Shown here in pieces: positions 51,976 through 59,834 of a stretch of DNA of 64,000 nt. Below the pieces are notes generated by a model. That model did no database searches and was not told the DNA's origin. It saw nothing but the letters and a program-made list of their open reading frames with translations. Source of the stretch: Pantoea vagans (lineage in GTDB: Bacteria > Pseudomonadota > Gammaproteobacteria > Enterobacterales > Enterobacteriaceae); NCBI RefSeq assembly GCF_001506165.1, contig NZ_CP011427.1, positions 496,001 to 560,000 of the forward strand, given 5' to 3'. The stretch's first letter is position 1. Each line of letters starts with the position of its first letter. The translations under genes and the position numbers were made by a program.

Positions 51976-54345
51976 ATGTCTTCACTCTTTCAGGGAATGA
52001 CCCAGCAACGTCTGTTTAAAGTTGCCATTTTGTCTTCCGCTATACACGCCGTTTGCAGCTATGCCGCCAGCGACAACACGACACTTGCCCTATCTTCTGA
52101 TAAAACCACGGCTGCTGAACCCGTTATGACGGTAACAGCGCCGAAACTGGAAAAACAGGCCGGAAGCAAAAGCACCATTACCGCCGCTGATATGCAGCGC
52201 GATGGTGGCAACGATTTCGGTACCATCATGCGTTACGAACCGGGCGTCACCGCGACTGGTGCGAGCGGTGGATCTTCAGCGGGTAAAAGCGGCTTCGACC
52301 GCGCAGGTTACACCGGCTATAACATCCGTGGTCTGGAGAGCAACCGTGTCGATATCAACGTCGATGGGGTTTCGCTGCCGGATGCCACAGGACGTAGCTA
52401 TGTCAGCCGCGCCGGTTTAGATACCTTTGGCATTGGCCGTGACTACATCGATCCTTACATGTTTGGTCGCGTGGATATCGATAAAGGCGCCACCTCCGTT
52501 GATCAAGCGAATACCGCTATCGGCGGCGCAGTGTCATTCCGTAACAAGACACCAGATGACCACCTGCGCCCAGGCAAAGAAACCTACTTTGGTTATCAGA
52601 GTGATTTCGACTCTTCCAACCGTAGCTGGCATAACGGCATCACCGCTGCAGCGGGCGATCAGGAGCTGCGCGGCATCTTTGTTTACAGCCGCCGCGATGG
52701 TCAGGAAACGCAGAATAACGATGCCAGCCGTGGCGCTTATCCCGCCAATTGGCACTCTGACGCACTGCTGGGCAGCGTGGTGTGGGAGCCAAATGACGCG
52801 CACAAAATCACCGGTACCGCAGACTTCTACCACAAAACCAATCATACCCATTACGACAGCTGGGATACCTCCGGCAATACCGTTTATGGCACCGCGCAGC
52901 AGCAGAGCGATACCCGTCGCTTTGGCTTGAGCCTGGCGGACGAATACACGCCGTATAACGATTTCATCGACAGCCTGAATACGCGTATCTATTGGCAGCA
53001 CACCGAAGCGCATGACAACACCTACATGCCTTCCAGCGCGTCAGCCTATGAAACGGTTTATTCGGACTACAATACCGACAGCTATGGCTTCGAAACGCGT
53101 CTGGCGAAAACCCTGGGCCGCCATGAAATCAGTGCGGGCCTGAATGGTCGTTTGGAAGATACCGAACGTCCATTCCGTCAATCGCCAACGCCAAGTACTT
53201 TCAGTGTGATCATGCAGCCAGAAGCGGACAGCCGCAGCTACACGCTGGGCGGTTTCGTGCAGGATAAGATCAACTTTGATCTGGATAGCCACAATCTGTC
53301 GGTGATCCCTGGCGTGCGCGTTGCGTACCAGAATACCAAACCGCAGAACCTCAGCAGCCTGACCACCGGCAGTACCGTACTGACCGAATCAGAAGTGGAA
53401 ACGCTGTACGGCTCGGGCAACAGTGATACTCAGGTATTGCCGTCACTGGCATTCCAGTACGAGCTGACGCCAAACCTGATGACCTACCTGCAATACAAGC
53501 GTGGCGCGCAGTTCCCGAACGCCAGCCAGCTGTATGGTTCATGGAACCTTGGTTCCAGCTACGCGGGCAGCCAGCAGTACGCGCTGATCGGTAATCCGGA
53601 TCTGAAAACTGAAACCAGTAACAACTTCGAATGGGGCCTGAAAGGGCAGCCGACTGAAGGCGTGGTAATGAACACGGCGGTTTACTATAACGCCTATAAA
53701 AACTTCATTGCATACAACCGTTACATGCGTTCGAGCAACCCGGAGAAATTCACCAACGTTCCGAGCAACATCTACACCACTTATCAGGCAGAGAACCGCG
53801 ATAAAGCCTATATCTATGGTGCAGAGCTGAGTGGAAAAGTGAACTTCGGTACCTGGTTCGAGGAAGTGCAGGGCCTGAGCGCGCGCTTCGCCTTTAGCTA
53901 TAACGAAGGTAAATCGAAGTCCAGCTACCTCGGCGACCGCTATGTCGATCTGGAAAGCGTACCACCAATGAAAGCGGTACTGGGTCTGGGTTGGGATGCA
54001 CCACAGAATGAATACGGTGCAGCAGTTACCGCGACCTTCGTGAAAGGTAAAAAAGCCACCGCGACCAATCGCCAGAGCTATACCAACACCGGAACTGCAC
54101 TGACGGATTCCACCACCGATTACGAACGTGTGCCAGGCTACGGCATGGTTGATCTGACGGCGTACTGGCAGGTGATGAAGAACGTCAAGCTGAGCGGTGG
54201 CGTGTACAACCTGACAGATCGCAAATATTGGGATTACCTGAGCAGCCGCGAAATGACCAGCGATACTGCGCAAGATCGTAATGATATCGCGCTGGCAACT
54301 CAGCCAGGCCGCACCTTCCAGCTCGGTGTGAACGTCGACTTCTAA
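51976..54345 (+). CDS. hmuR: TonB-dependent haem/haemoglobin receptor
   Basis: A 789-residue outer-membrane receptor. After an unusually long N-terminal signal region comes a TonB-box-like MTVTAP, then the plug domain (TIMRYEPGVTA, NIRGLESNRVDINVDGV, KGATSVDQANTAIGGAVSF) and a 22-stranded barrel ending in the usual aromatic, FQLGVNVDF. The haem-receptor boxes are seen as QYKRGAQFPNASQLY (FRAP-like) and NPDLKTETSNNFEWG (NPNL-like). It heads the haem operon behind a Fur box. The exact ligand (haem, haemoglobin) is not settled. Confidence 0.9.
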   Translation: MSSLFQGMTQQRLFKVAILSSAIHAVCSYAASDNTTLALSSDKTTAAEPVMTVTAPKLEKQAGSKSTITAADMQRDGGNDFGTIMRYEPGVTATGASGGSSAGKSGFDRAGYTGYNIRGLESNRVDINVDGVSLPDATGRSYVSRAGLDTFGIGRDYIDPYMFGRVDIDKGATSVDQANTAIGGAVSFRNKTPDDHLRPGKETYFGYQSDFDSSNRSWHNGITAAAGDQELRGIFVYSRRDGQETQNNDASRGAYPANWHSDALLGSVVWEPNDAHKITGTADFYHKTNHTHYDSWDTSGNTVYGTAQQQSDTRRFGLSLADEYTPYNDFIDSLNTRIYWQHTEAHDNTYMPSSASAYETVYSDYNTDSYGFETRLAKTLGRHEISAGLNGRLEDTERPFRQSPTPSTFSVIMQPEADSRSYTLGGFVQDKINFDLDSHNLSVIPGVRVAYQNTKPQNLSSLTTGSTVLTESEVETLYGSGNSDTQVLPSLAFQYELTPNLMTYLQYKRGAQFPNASQLYGSWNLGSSYAGSQQYALIGNPDLKTETSNNFEWGLKGQPTEGVVMNTAVYYNAYKNFIAYNRYMRSSNPEKFTNVPSNIYTTYQAENRDKAYIYGAELSGKVNFGTWFEEVQGLSARFAFSYNEGKSKSSYLGDRYVDLESVPPMKAVLGLGWDAPQNEYGAAVTATFVKGKKATATNRQSYTNTGTALTDSTTDYERVPGYGMVDLTAYWQVMKNVKLSGGVYNLTDRKYWDYLSSREMTSDTAQDRNDIALATQPGRTFQLGVNVDF

Positions 54346-54355
54346 TCACTTTTTC

Positions 54356-54380
54356 GCCCTGCGTTCGCGCAGGGCCTTTT
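54356..54380 (+). terminator. Hairpin/attenuator between haem receptor and hmuS
   Basis: An 8-bp stem GCCCTGCG/CGCAGGGC with a TTCG tetraloop (54356-54375), followed by CCTTTT. It lies 10 bases after the receptor stop and before the hmuS start, and may lower expression of hmuSTUV relative to the receptor. Confidence 0.75.
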
Positions 54381-54395
54381 CATGGAGCAAGAGCA

Positions 54396-55418
54396 ATGAA
54401 CCCACGTTACGATCACTACCTCGCACTGAAAGGCGAACATCCGAAAAAGTATGCCCGCGATCTGGCGGCATTAATGGGCATTGGCGAAGCGCAGCTGTGT
54501 GAAGCGCGCGTCGGCCAGGATGCACAAGCGTTAAAAGCGGATTTCCCGGCGTTGCTGAAAGCGCTGGAAGCTGTTGGCGAAACCAAAAGCATCACCCGCA
54601 ACGAATATGCGGTGCATGAGCAGGTAGGGAAATATGAAAACCTGCATCTCGGCGAACATGCCGGGCTGATTCTTAACCCGCGCGCGCTGGATCAACGTCT
54701 GTTCCCGGCACAATGGCACAGCGCTTTCTTCCTGCGTGAGCAGACCGCGCGCGGTGAGCGTCAAAGCATTCAGATCTTTGACCGCCACGCCGATGCGGTG
54801 CTGAAAATCTACACCACGGATAACACCAACATGGCGGCATGGGATGCGTTGATCGCCGAATTCAGCATCGAAGCGGCTGCGCCACTTGATCCGCAACCTG
54901 CGGCTGCGCCGGAATATAGCCACGCTATTGATGCCGGAAAAGTGGAAGCTGAATGGCGCGCCATTACCGATGTGCATCAGTTCTTTGGCTTACTGAAGCG
55001 TCACAATATTTCGCGCCAGCAGGCGTTCCGCGCGGTGCCTGACGACTTGGCGCGCCAGGTGAGTAATGATTCACTGGCCCAGTTGCTGGATCAGGCGCAG
55101 CAGGATGGTAACGAAATCATGATCTTTATCGGCAATCGCGGTTGCACGCAGATCTTCACCGGTGCGGTGGAGAAGCTGATGCCGATGGACAACTGGGTCA
55201 ACATTTTCAACCCAACTTTCACCCTGCATCTGATGGCGGATCACATCGCCGAAAGCTGGGTCACGCGCAAACCGAGCGGTGATGGCTTCGTTACCAGTCT
55301 CGAACTCTTCGCTGCTGACGGTACGCAGATCGCGCAGCTTTATGGTCAACGCAGCGAAGGCACACCTGAGCAGGCGCGCTGGCGTGAGCAGGTCACCGCA
55401 TTAGGAGCAACGGCATGA
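54396..55418 (+). CDS. hmuS: Haem-degrading/haem-trafficking protein HmuS (HemS family)
   Basis: A 340-residue cytoplasmic protein with the two structural repeats of the HemS/ChuS family (about 30-160 and 200-330), containing TRNEYAVHEQVGKYENLHLGEHAGLILNPR and the second-repeat NRGCTQIFTGAVEKLMPMDNWVNIFNPTFTLHL. It takes haem from the importer and stores or degrades it, freeing iron. Its 3' end overlaps hmuT by ATGA. Confidence 0.93.
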   Translation: MNPRYDHYLALKGEHPKKYARDLAALMGIGEAQLCEARVGQDAQALKADFPALLKALEAVGETKSITRNEYAVHEQVGKYENLHLGEHAGLILNPRALDQRLFPAQWHSAFFLREQTARGERQSIQIFDRHADAVLKIYTTDNTNMAAWDALIAEFSIEAAAPLDPQPAAAPEYSHAIDAGKVEAEWRAITDVHQFFGLLKRHNISRQQAFRAVPDDLARQVSNDSLAQLLDQAQQDGNEIMIFIGNRGCTQIFTGAVEKLMPMDNWVNIFNPTFTLHLMADHIAESWVTRKPSGDGFVTSLELFAADGTQIAQLYGQRSEGTPEQARWREQVTALGATA

Positions 55419-56239
55419 AACGTTTGACGCTGTTACTGCTGGGCGCGCTGGCACTGCCGACATGGGCCGCCGAGCGGGTGATTTCGATTGGCGGGGACGT
55501 CACGCAAATCATTTATGCGCTCGATGGGCAGGCTGATCTGGTGGCACGCGACAGCACCAGCCAGCATCCGGCGCAGGCCAATAAGCTGCCGGATATTGGC
55601 TATATGCGTCAACTCAACGCCGAAGGCATTCTGGCGCTGAAACCCACGCTGGTGCTGACCAGTGAGCTGGCGAAACCGTCGCTGGTATTGCAGCAGGTTG
55701 AGAGCGCGGGCGTGAAAGTGGTGGATGTCACCGGCAAAACCAGCCTTGATGCGATCCCGGAAAAAATCGCCACCATCGGCAAAGCGTTGCATCGTGAAGA
55801 TGAAGCTAAAGCGCTGATTGAAAAAGTGAATAAGCAGCGTGCGCAGATTCCACAGCAGCCGTTGCCGGTGAAAGTGCTGTTTGTGATGGCGCATGGCGGC
55901 ATGCGTACCCAGGCGGCAGGAAATCAAACCGGCGCAGATGCCGCCATTCGCAGTGCCGGTCTGGTCAACGCCATGGCCGCTATCCCGCATTATCAGCAAC
56001 TGTCGCAGGAAGGGGTAGTGGCAGCGGCACCCGATCTGGTGGTGGTCGGTGAAGATGGCCTGCGCACGCTGGGTGGCGAGGATAAAATCTGGTCGCTGCC
56101 GGGCCTGGCGTTGACGCCTGCGGGTCAGCATCATGCGCTGCTGGTGGTGGACGAGATGGCACTGCTGAGCTTTGGCCTCGACACGCCAGAGACTATCGTT
56201 AAGCTGCGCAAAGCCGCCGAAGCGGTAAAGCATGACTAA
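55415..56239 (+). CDS. hmuT: Haem-binding periplasmic protein HmuT
   Basis: A 274-residue class-III binding protein with signal peptide ending PTWAA. The mature part begins ERVISIGGDVTQIIYALDGQADLVARDSTSQHP, typical of HmuT/PhuT, with the expected tyrosine in DIGYMRQLNAEGILALKPTLVL. It carries haem to the HmuUV permease. Coupled by overlap to both neighbours. Confidence 0.93.
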   Translation: MKRLTLLLLGALALPTWAAERVISIGGDVTQIIYALDGQADLVARDSTSQHPAQANKLPDIGYMRQLNAEGILALKPTLVLTSELAKPSLVLQQVESAGVKVVDVTGKTSLDAIPEKIATIGKALHREDEAKALIEKVNKQRAQIPQQPLPVKVLFVMAHGGMRTQAAGNQTGADAAIRSAGLVNAMAAIPHYQQLSQEGVVAAAPDLVVVGEDGLRTLGGEDKIWSLPGLALTPAGQHHALLVVDEMALLSFGLDTPETIVKLRKAAEAVKHD

Positions 56240-57233
56240 TGCCGCCGTGATGCGCTGGCTGCTATTGATGGGCATCAGCATGGTGGTTTGCATGCTGATG
56301 GCCGCCAATTTCGGCGCGATGCCGCTCTCTATGCGCACCTTGTTTCATGCACCGCTCAGCGATATGGCGTGGCAGATCTGGCTCAATATTCGTCTGCCGC
56401 GCGTGCTGCTGGCGGTGCTGCTCGGTATGGCGTTGGCGGTATCCGGTGCGGTAATGCAGGGTTTGTTCCGCAACCCGCTGGCCGATCCTGGTTTACTGGG
56501 TATCAGCAGTGGAGCGGGGCTGGCGGTGGCGGTGTCGATTGTGGTGCCGCTGAGCTTGCCGCCGCTGCTGGCGCTGTGGTTACCCTCGATTGCGGCATTT
56601 ATTGGCAGCCTGATCGTCACGCTGCTGATCTTCAGTTTTAGCCGACTGGCGCTGGGAAATCTGTCACGTTTACTGCTGATTGGTATCGCGATTAATGCCC
56701 TGTGCGGTGCGGCAGTTGGGGTGCTTTCCTGGCTCAGTAATGATCAACAGCTGCGCCAGCTGGCGCTGTGGGGCATGGGCAGTTTGAGCGCCGCGCAATG
56801 GCCGAGTCTGGCGGTGTGTGCGGTACTGATCCTTCCTGGGCTGGTTGCCATTCAGACCCGTGCGCGCCGTCTTAACCTGCTGCAACTGGGCGAGGAAGAT
56901 GCGCACTACATGGGGATTGATGTGAAGCGCACCCAGCGTGAATTGCTGGTGCTGAGCGCACTGCTGGTGGGCACGGCGGTATCTGTAAGCGGAATTATCG
57001 GCTTTGTCGGGTTAGTGGTGCCGCACGTGATGCGTTTCTGCGTCGGTAGCGATCATCGCTGGATGTTGCCGGGCTCCGCGTTAGCGGGTGCGATTTTGCT
57101 GTTACTGGCGGATACGCTGGCACGCACAGTGGTGATCCCCGCAGAGATGCCGGTGGGTTTACTCACCAGTTTACTGGGGGGGCCGTGGTTTCTCTGGCTG
57201 ATTCTGCGCCAGCAAAGGGGGATGAATGAGTGA
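56232..57233 (+). CDS. hmuU: Haem ABC transporter permease HmuU (FecCD family)
   Basis: A 333-residue inner-membrane permease of the FecCD/BtuC family with about ten helices. Key segments are LPRVLLAVLLGMALAVSGAVMQGLFRNPLADPGLLGISSGAGLAVAV and the ATPase-contact GFVGLVVPHVMRFCVGSDHRWMLPGSALAGA. It overlaps hmuT by 8 bases and hmuV by 8 bases. Confidence 0.94.
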   Translation: MTNAAVMRWLLLMGISMVVCMLMAANFGAMPLSMRTLFHAPLSDMAWQIWLNIRLPRVLLAVLLGMALAVSGAVMQGLFRNPLADPGLLGISSGAGLAVAVSIVVPLSLPPLLALWLPSIAAFIGSLIVTLLIFSFSRLALGNLSRLLLIGIAINALCGAAVGVLSWLSNDQQLRQLALWGMGSLSAAQWPSLAVCAVLILPGLVAIQTRARRLNLLQLGEEDAHYMGIDVKRTQRELLVLSALLVGTAVSVSGIIGFVGLVVPHVMRFCVGSDHRWMLPGSALAGAILLLLADTLARTVVIPAEMPVGLLTSLLGGPWFLWLILRQQRGMNE

Positions 57234-58005
57234 TTCAATGCAGGCTCGCGGCCTGCGTTTTAGCCATGGTGCGCGAGCACTGATTGATGATGTCTCTGTC
57301 ACCTTCGCGCCAGGCGAGATGATCGCCTTGATTGGCCCTAACGGCGCGGGAAAATCCACCTTACTGCGTCTGCTGACCGGGTTTCTGACGCCTGATACGG
57401 GTGAATGTTGGCTGGGCGATCGTCCGTTGAGTGAGTGGCCGCGTGAGCCACTGGCGCAACGTCGCGCGGTAATGCGTCAGCAAAACAGCGTCACTTTCCC
57501 GCTGCCTGCCGAAGAGGTGGTGGCGATGGGGCGTGCGCCCTGGCCAGCCAGCAAATCCAAAGCGGTGATTGAGGAAGTGATGCAGATTACCGGCAGCCTT
57601 GAGCTGGCAAAGCGTGATTATCGCTCGCTCTCGGGTGGCGAGCAGCAGCGGGTGCAGCTGGCGCGGGTACTGGCGCAGTTGTGGCACGATGATGGCCCGC
57701 GCGGCTGGCTGTTTCTGGATGAGCCGACCTCGGCACTGGATCTGTTTTGGCAGCAGTACAGTTTGCGTCTGCTGCATAAATTGACGCGCAACGGGCGCTT
57801 CAGCGTCTGTACCGTGCTGCACGATCTCAATCTGGCTTCGCTGTGGTCCGATCGTATTTTGTTGCTGCATCAGGGCAAGCTGGTGGCGCAGGGCGCGCCG
57901 CAAGAGGTGATGACAGAAAGCACGCTGACGCGCTGGTATCAGGCGGACCTGCACGTGGTGATGCCACAAGAGCAGGGAAGGCCGCAGATTCAGCTGCGGG
58001 CGTAA
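57226..58005 (+). CDS. hmuV: Haem ABC transporter ATP-binding protein HmuV
   Basis: A 259-residue ATPase: Walker A GPNGAGKST, signature LSGGEQQRVQLARVLAQL, Walker B WLFLDEPTSALD and switch histidine VLHDLN. With HmuU it forms the haem importer. The stop codon TAA at 58003-58005 lies inside the left terminal inverted repeat of the structured element at 57999-58303. Confidence 0.94.
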   Translation: MSDSMQARGLRFSHGARALIDDVSVTFAPGEMIALIGPNGAGKSTLLRLLTGFLTPDTGECWLGDRPLSEWPREPLAQRRAVMRQQNSVTFPLPAEEVVAMGRAPWPASKSKAVIEEVMQITGSLELAKRDYRSLSGGEQQRVQLARVLAQLWHDDGPRGWLFLDEPTSALDLFWQQYSLRLLHKLTRNGRFSVCTVLHDLNLASLWSDRILLLHQGKLVAQGAPQEVMTESTLTRWYQADLHVVMPQEQGRPQIQLRA

Positions 58006-58303
58006 TGCTTGTCAGTTAAGCGACTGACAGTAACGCCGTCTGGAGCCGTACCGGGGCTATCCGCAGCGCTGAGACTTTTACGTTGGGCCAGGAGCCCCAC
58101 GCGGGGAGGCGTGGGGCAGTTCGCGGCCGACCATGGATGGTCATCCGCGAACGGTTCGTCCGGCACGACGTGGAAGTCGAAGGCACCGCTTTAGCGGCGC
58201 GAGGACGGCCCTGAGGGGGCAGTAGTGGCGGCAGAGCCCGCACTGAACAGTCAGGCCACTTATCAATAAGCAGCCTGAGTCCTTAAATGACAAGCATTAC
58301 GCC
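57999..58303. repeat. About 305-bp structured element with terminal inverted repeats
   Basis: The 22 bases at 57999-58020 are repeated in inverse at 58282-58303 with one mismatch, and the match continues weakly inward (GACT/AGTC). Inside is a GC-rich core with several perfect hairpins: GCCCCACGC/GCGTGGGGC at 58094-58117, TTCGCGG/CCGCGAA at 58120-58151 with an inner GACCAT/ATGGTC, and CCGCT/AGCGG at 58186-58197. No ORF fits. It fills the gap between hmuV and acuI, so it looks like a MITE or structured-RNA element. Confidence 0.7.
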
Positions 58304-58316
58304 ATTTATGGCGACC
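58300..58316. repeat. Palindromic intergenic repeat, copy 7 (half element, hairpin A only)
   Basis: CGCCATTTATGGCG with a trailing ACC repeats the hairpin A core. No hairpin B is present. It touches the right end of the 305-bp element and lies 7 bases before the acuI stop. Confidence 0.6.
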
Positions 58317-58322
58317 AAATCG

Positions 58323-59306
58323 TTAGCGACAATCCACAATCAATCGGCCGCGTACTTCACCTGCCAGCAGCGCTTCGGCACCTTCACGCGCTTCACTCAA
58401 CGGGATCACTTTGGTTAACTGCTCCAGCAGTGCGCCATCCACCAGCTCTGCCAGTCGCTGCCACGCTTGCTGGCGCAACGGTTTGGCACACATCACGCTA
58501 TCGACACCGGCCAGCACCACACCGCGCAGAATGAACGGAGCCACGCTGGTAGGCAGATCCAGACCTTGCGCCATGCCGCAGGCAGCGACCACGCCATCGC
58601 GTCTGATGCCTGCCAGCACATTGGCCAGCGTATGGCTGCCAACGCTATCAATCGCCGCGGCCCAGCGCTCTTTCGCCAGCGGTTTACCCGGCGCGCTCAG
58701 TTCGGCACGATCGATAATCGAAGTCGCTCCCAGGGTATTGATCAGGTAGTCACTGTCGCTGGCGCGGCCGCTGGAGGCGACGACCTCATAGCCTAAGCGC
58801 GACAGCAGGCTGACGCTAAAACTGCCCACGCCACCGCTGGCACCCGTCACCAAAACAGGACCGTGCTGCGGCGTGATGCCCTGTTTTTCCAGTGCCAGCA
58901 CACACAGCATGGCGGTGAAACCGGCGGTGCCAATCGCCATGGTTTGCAGCGGGCTCAGTGCCGCCGGGACTTTTACCAGCCAGTCCCCGGAAACGCTGGC
59001 CTTCTGCGCCAGACCGCCCCAGTGCTTCTCACCTACGCCCCAGCCAGTGAGCAGAGCGACATCATCCTGCTGCCACTCTGGGTGGCGGCTGTTGATCACG
59101 CGCCCCACAAAATCGATACCGGGCACCATAGGAAACTGGCGCACAATCGGCCCTTTATTGCAGATGGCGAGTGCGTCTTTGTAGTTGAGCGTGGAGTAGC
59201 TGACTTCGAGGGTGACATCCTGATCGGGCAACTGCTTTTCTGAGAGATCCTGCAGGGATGTGCGGTATCCCTGTTCATCATTTTCAATGACCAATGCCTT
59301 GAACAT
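58323..59306 (-). CDS. acuI: MDR-family NADPH-dependent reductase (AcuI/YhdH-like)
   Basis: A 327-residue medium-chain dehydrogenase/reductase. It matches the acrylyl-CoA reductase AcuI type: STLNYKDALAICNKGPIVRQFPMVPGIDFVGRV, LLTGWGVGEKHWGGLAQKASV, GTAGFTAMLCVLALE, and the cofactor motif VTGASGGVGSFSVSLL. It lacks zinc ligands, as is normal for this group. It reduces acryloyl-CoA or other enones with NADPH. It stands alone and converges on hmuV. Confidence 0.84.
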   Translation of the reverse strand: MFKALVIENDEQGYRTSLQDLSEKQLPDQDVTLEVSYSTLNYKDALAICNKGPIVRQFPMVPGIDFVGRVINSRHPEWQQDDVALLTGWGVGEKHWGGLAQKASVSGDWLVKVPAALSPLQTMAIGTAGFTAMLCVLALEKQGITPQHGPVLVTGASGGVGSFSVSLLSRLGYEVVASSGRASDSDYLINTLGATSIIDRAELSAPGKPLAKERWAAAIDSVGSHTLANVLAGIRRDGVVAACGMAQGLDLPTSVAPFILRGVVLAGVDSVMCAKPLRQQAWQRLAELVDGALLEQLTKVIPLSEAREGAEALLAGEVRGRLIVDCR

Positions 59307-59581
59307 GCAGCCTCCGGCTGGTTGAGGAAAGTTACTGGCATCTTACGCCTCTGAAACATGGGAACAACTGGCTTCTGGTAATACCTTGCATAAATTTTCA
59401 TAACACAAAGATATTTAAGCGTTTTTATCATTGTTTAATCTAATAATACATTATTAATCAATTGGTTATAAATTGTTGATTATGCGTATAAATCTCTTTG
59501 CACGGGTTGTTCCAGTAAAAAAAAGATGCCATCATTGCGCCCCAGTTAATCACCTTCTGCCTGACCCCTGAGGACGCCGCC

Positions 59582-59659
59582 ATGCTCGTAACACTGCGCA
59601 TTCGCCATCCGCGTTTCTCCGTCATCTGTTGTTCGCATTTCTCGCTCACCATGCGGTGA
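59582..59659 (+). CDS. Possible 25-codon leader peptide upstream of speC
   Basis: An ATG with AGGA seven bases upstream opens a 25-codon ORF ending in TGA. The peptide is basic and rich in Arg, His and Cys (starts MLVTLRIRHPRFSVICC). It ends 175 bases before the speC ATG. E. coli speF is controlled by the ornithine-sensing leader peptide SpeFL; this ORF has no clear sequence match to SpeFL beyond the basic His/Arg/Phe content, so any such role is a guess. Confidence 0.35.
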   Translation: MLVTLRIRHPRFSVICCSHFSLTMR

Positions 59660-59676
59660 GGCCAGCTTAACGCGCT

Positions 59677-59745
59677 ATGCTTTTGGACATGACTAAAGAC
59701 AGACGCGATCTGACTTTACTGATGTCTATCGGTTGTGGTGGTTGA
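59677..59745 (+). CDS. Possible second 22-codon leader peptide upstream of speC
   Basis: A 22-codon ORF with a second in-frame ATG at 59689 (MTKDRRDLTLLMSIGCGG from there). It ends 89 bases before the speC start. The ribosome-binding site is weak. It is reported because two short ORFs in series in the leader of a polyamine enzyme are suggestive. Confidence 0.28.
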   Translation: MLLDMTKDRRDLTLLMSIGCGG

Positions 59746-59834
59746 ACCGCCCGAAGTGACGTTATTCGCCGGGGAAATTTCCTCATTGCTGTGCCACTGG
59801 CACCCACTCATCCTTCATTACGGGGATTTGTGTT

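Larger units (their letters stand above)
59307..59834. promoter_or_regulatory. Long leader/promoter region between acuI and speC
   Basis: 528 bases between divergent genes. The acuI-proximal part is AT-rich and likely holds both promoters. The speC-proximal 250 bases are of normal composition and contain two short plus-strand ORFs with start and stop codons (59582-59659 and 59677-59745), described separately. I saw no clear terminator in this part. Confidence 0.5.

Noticed and set aside
55433..56338. 301-codon open frame on the minus strand opposite hmuT
   Set aside because: It is the shadow of hmuT, whose family, signal peptide and coupling to neighbours are clear. The minus frame has no recognisable domain.
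58009..58194. 61-codon plus-strand frame after hmuV
   Set aside because: It lies wholly inside the hairpin-rich 305-bp element, has no ribosome site and encodes a low-complexity peptide.
59458..59652. 64-codon minus-strand frame in the acuI-speC gap
   Set aside because: No ribosome site, low-complexity composition, and it overlaps the better supported plus-strand leader ORF.
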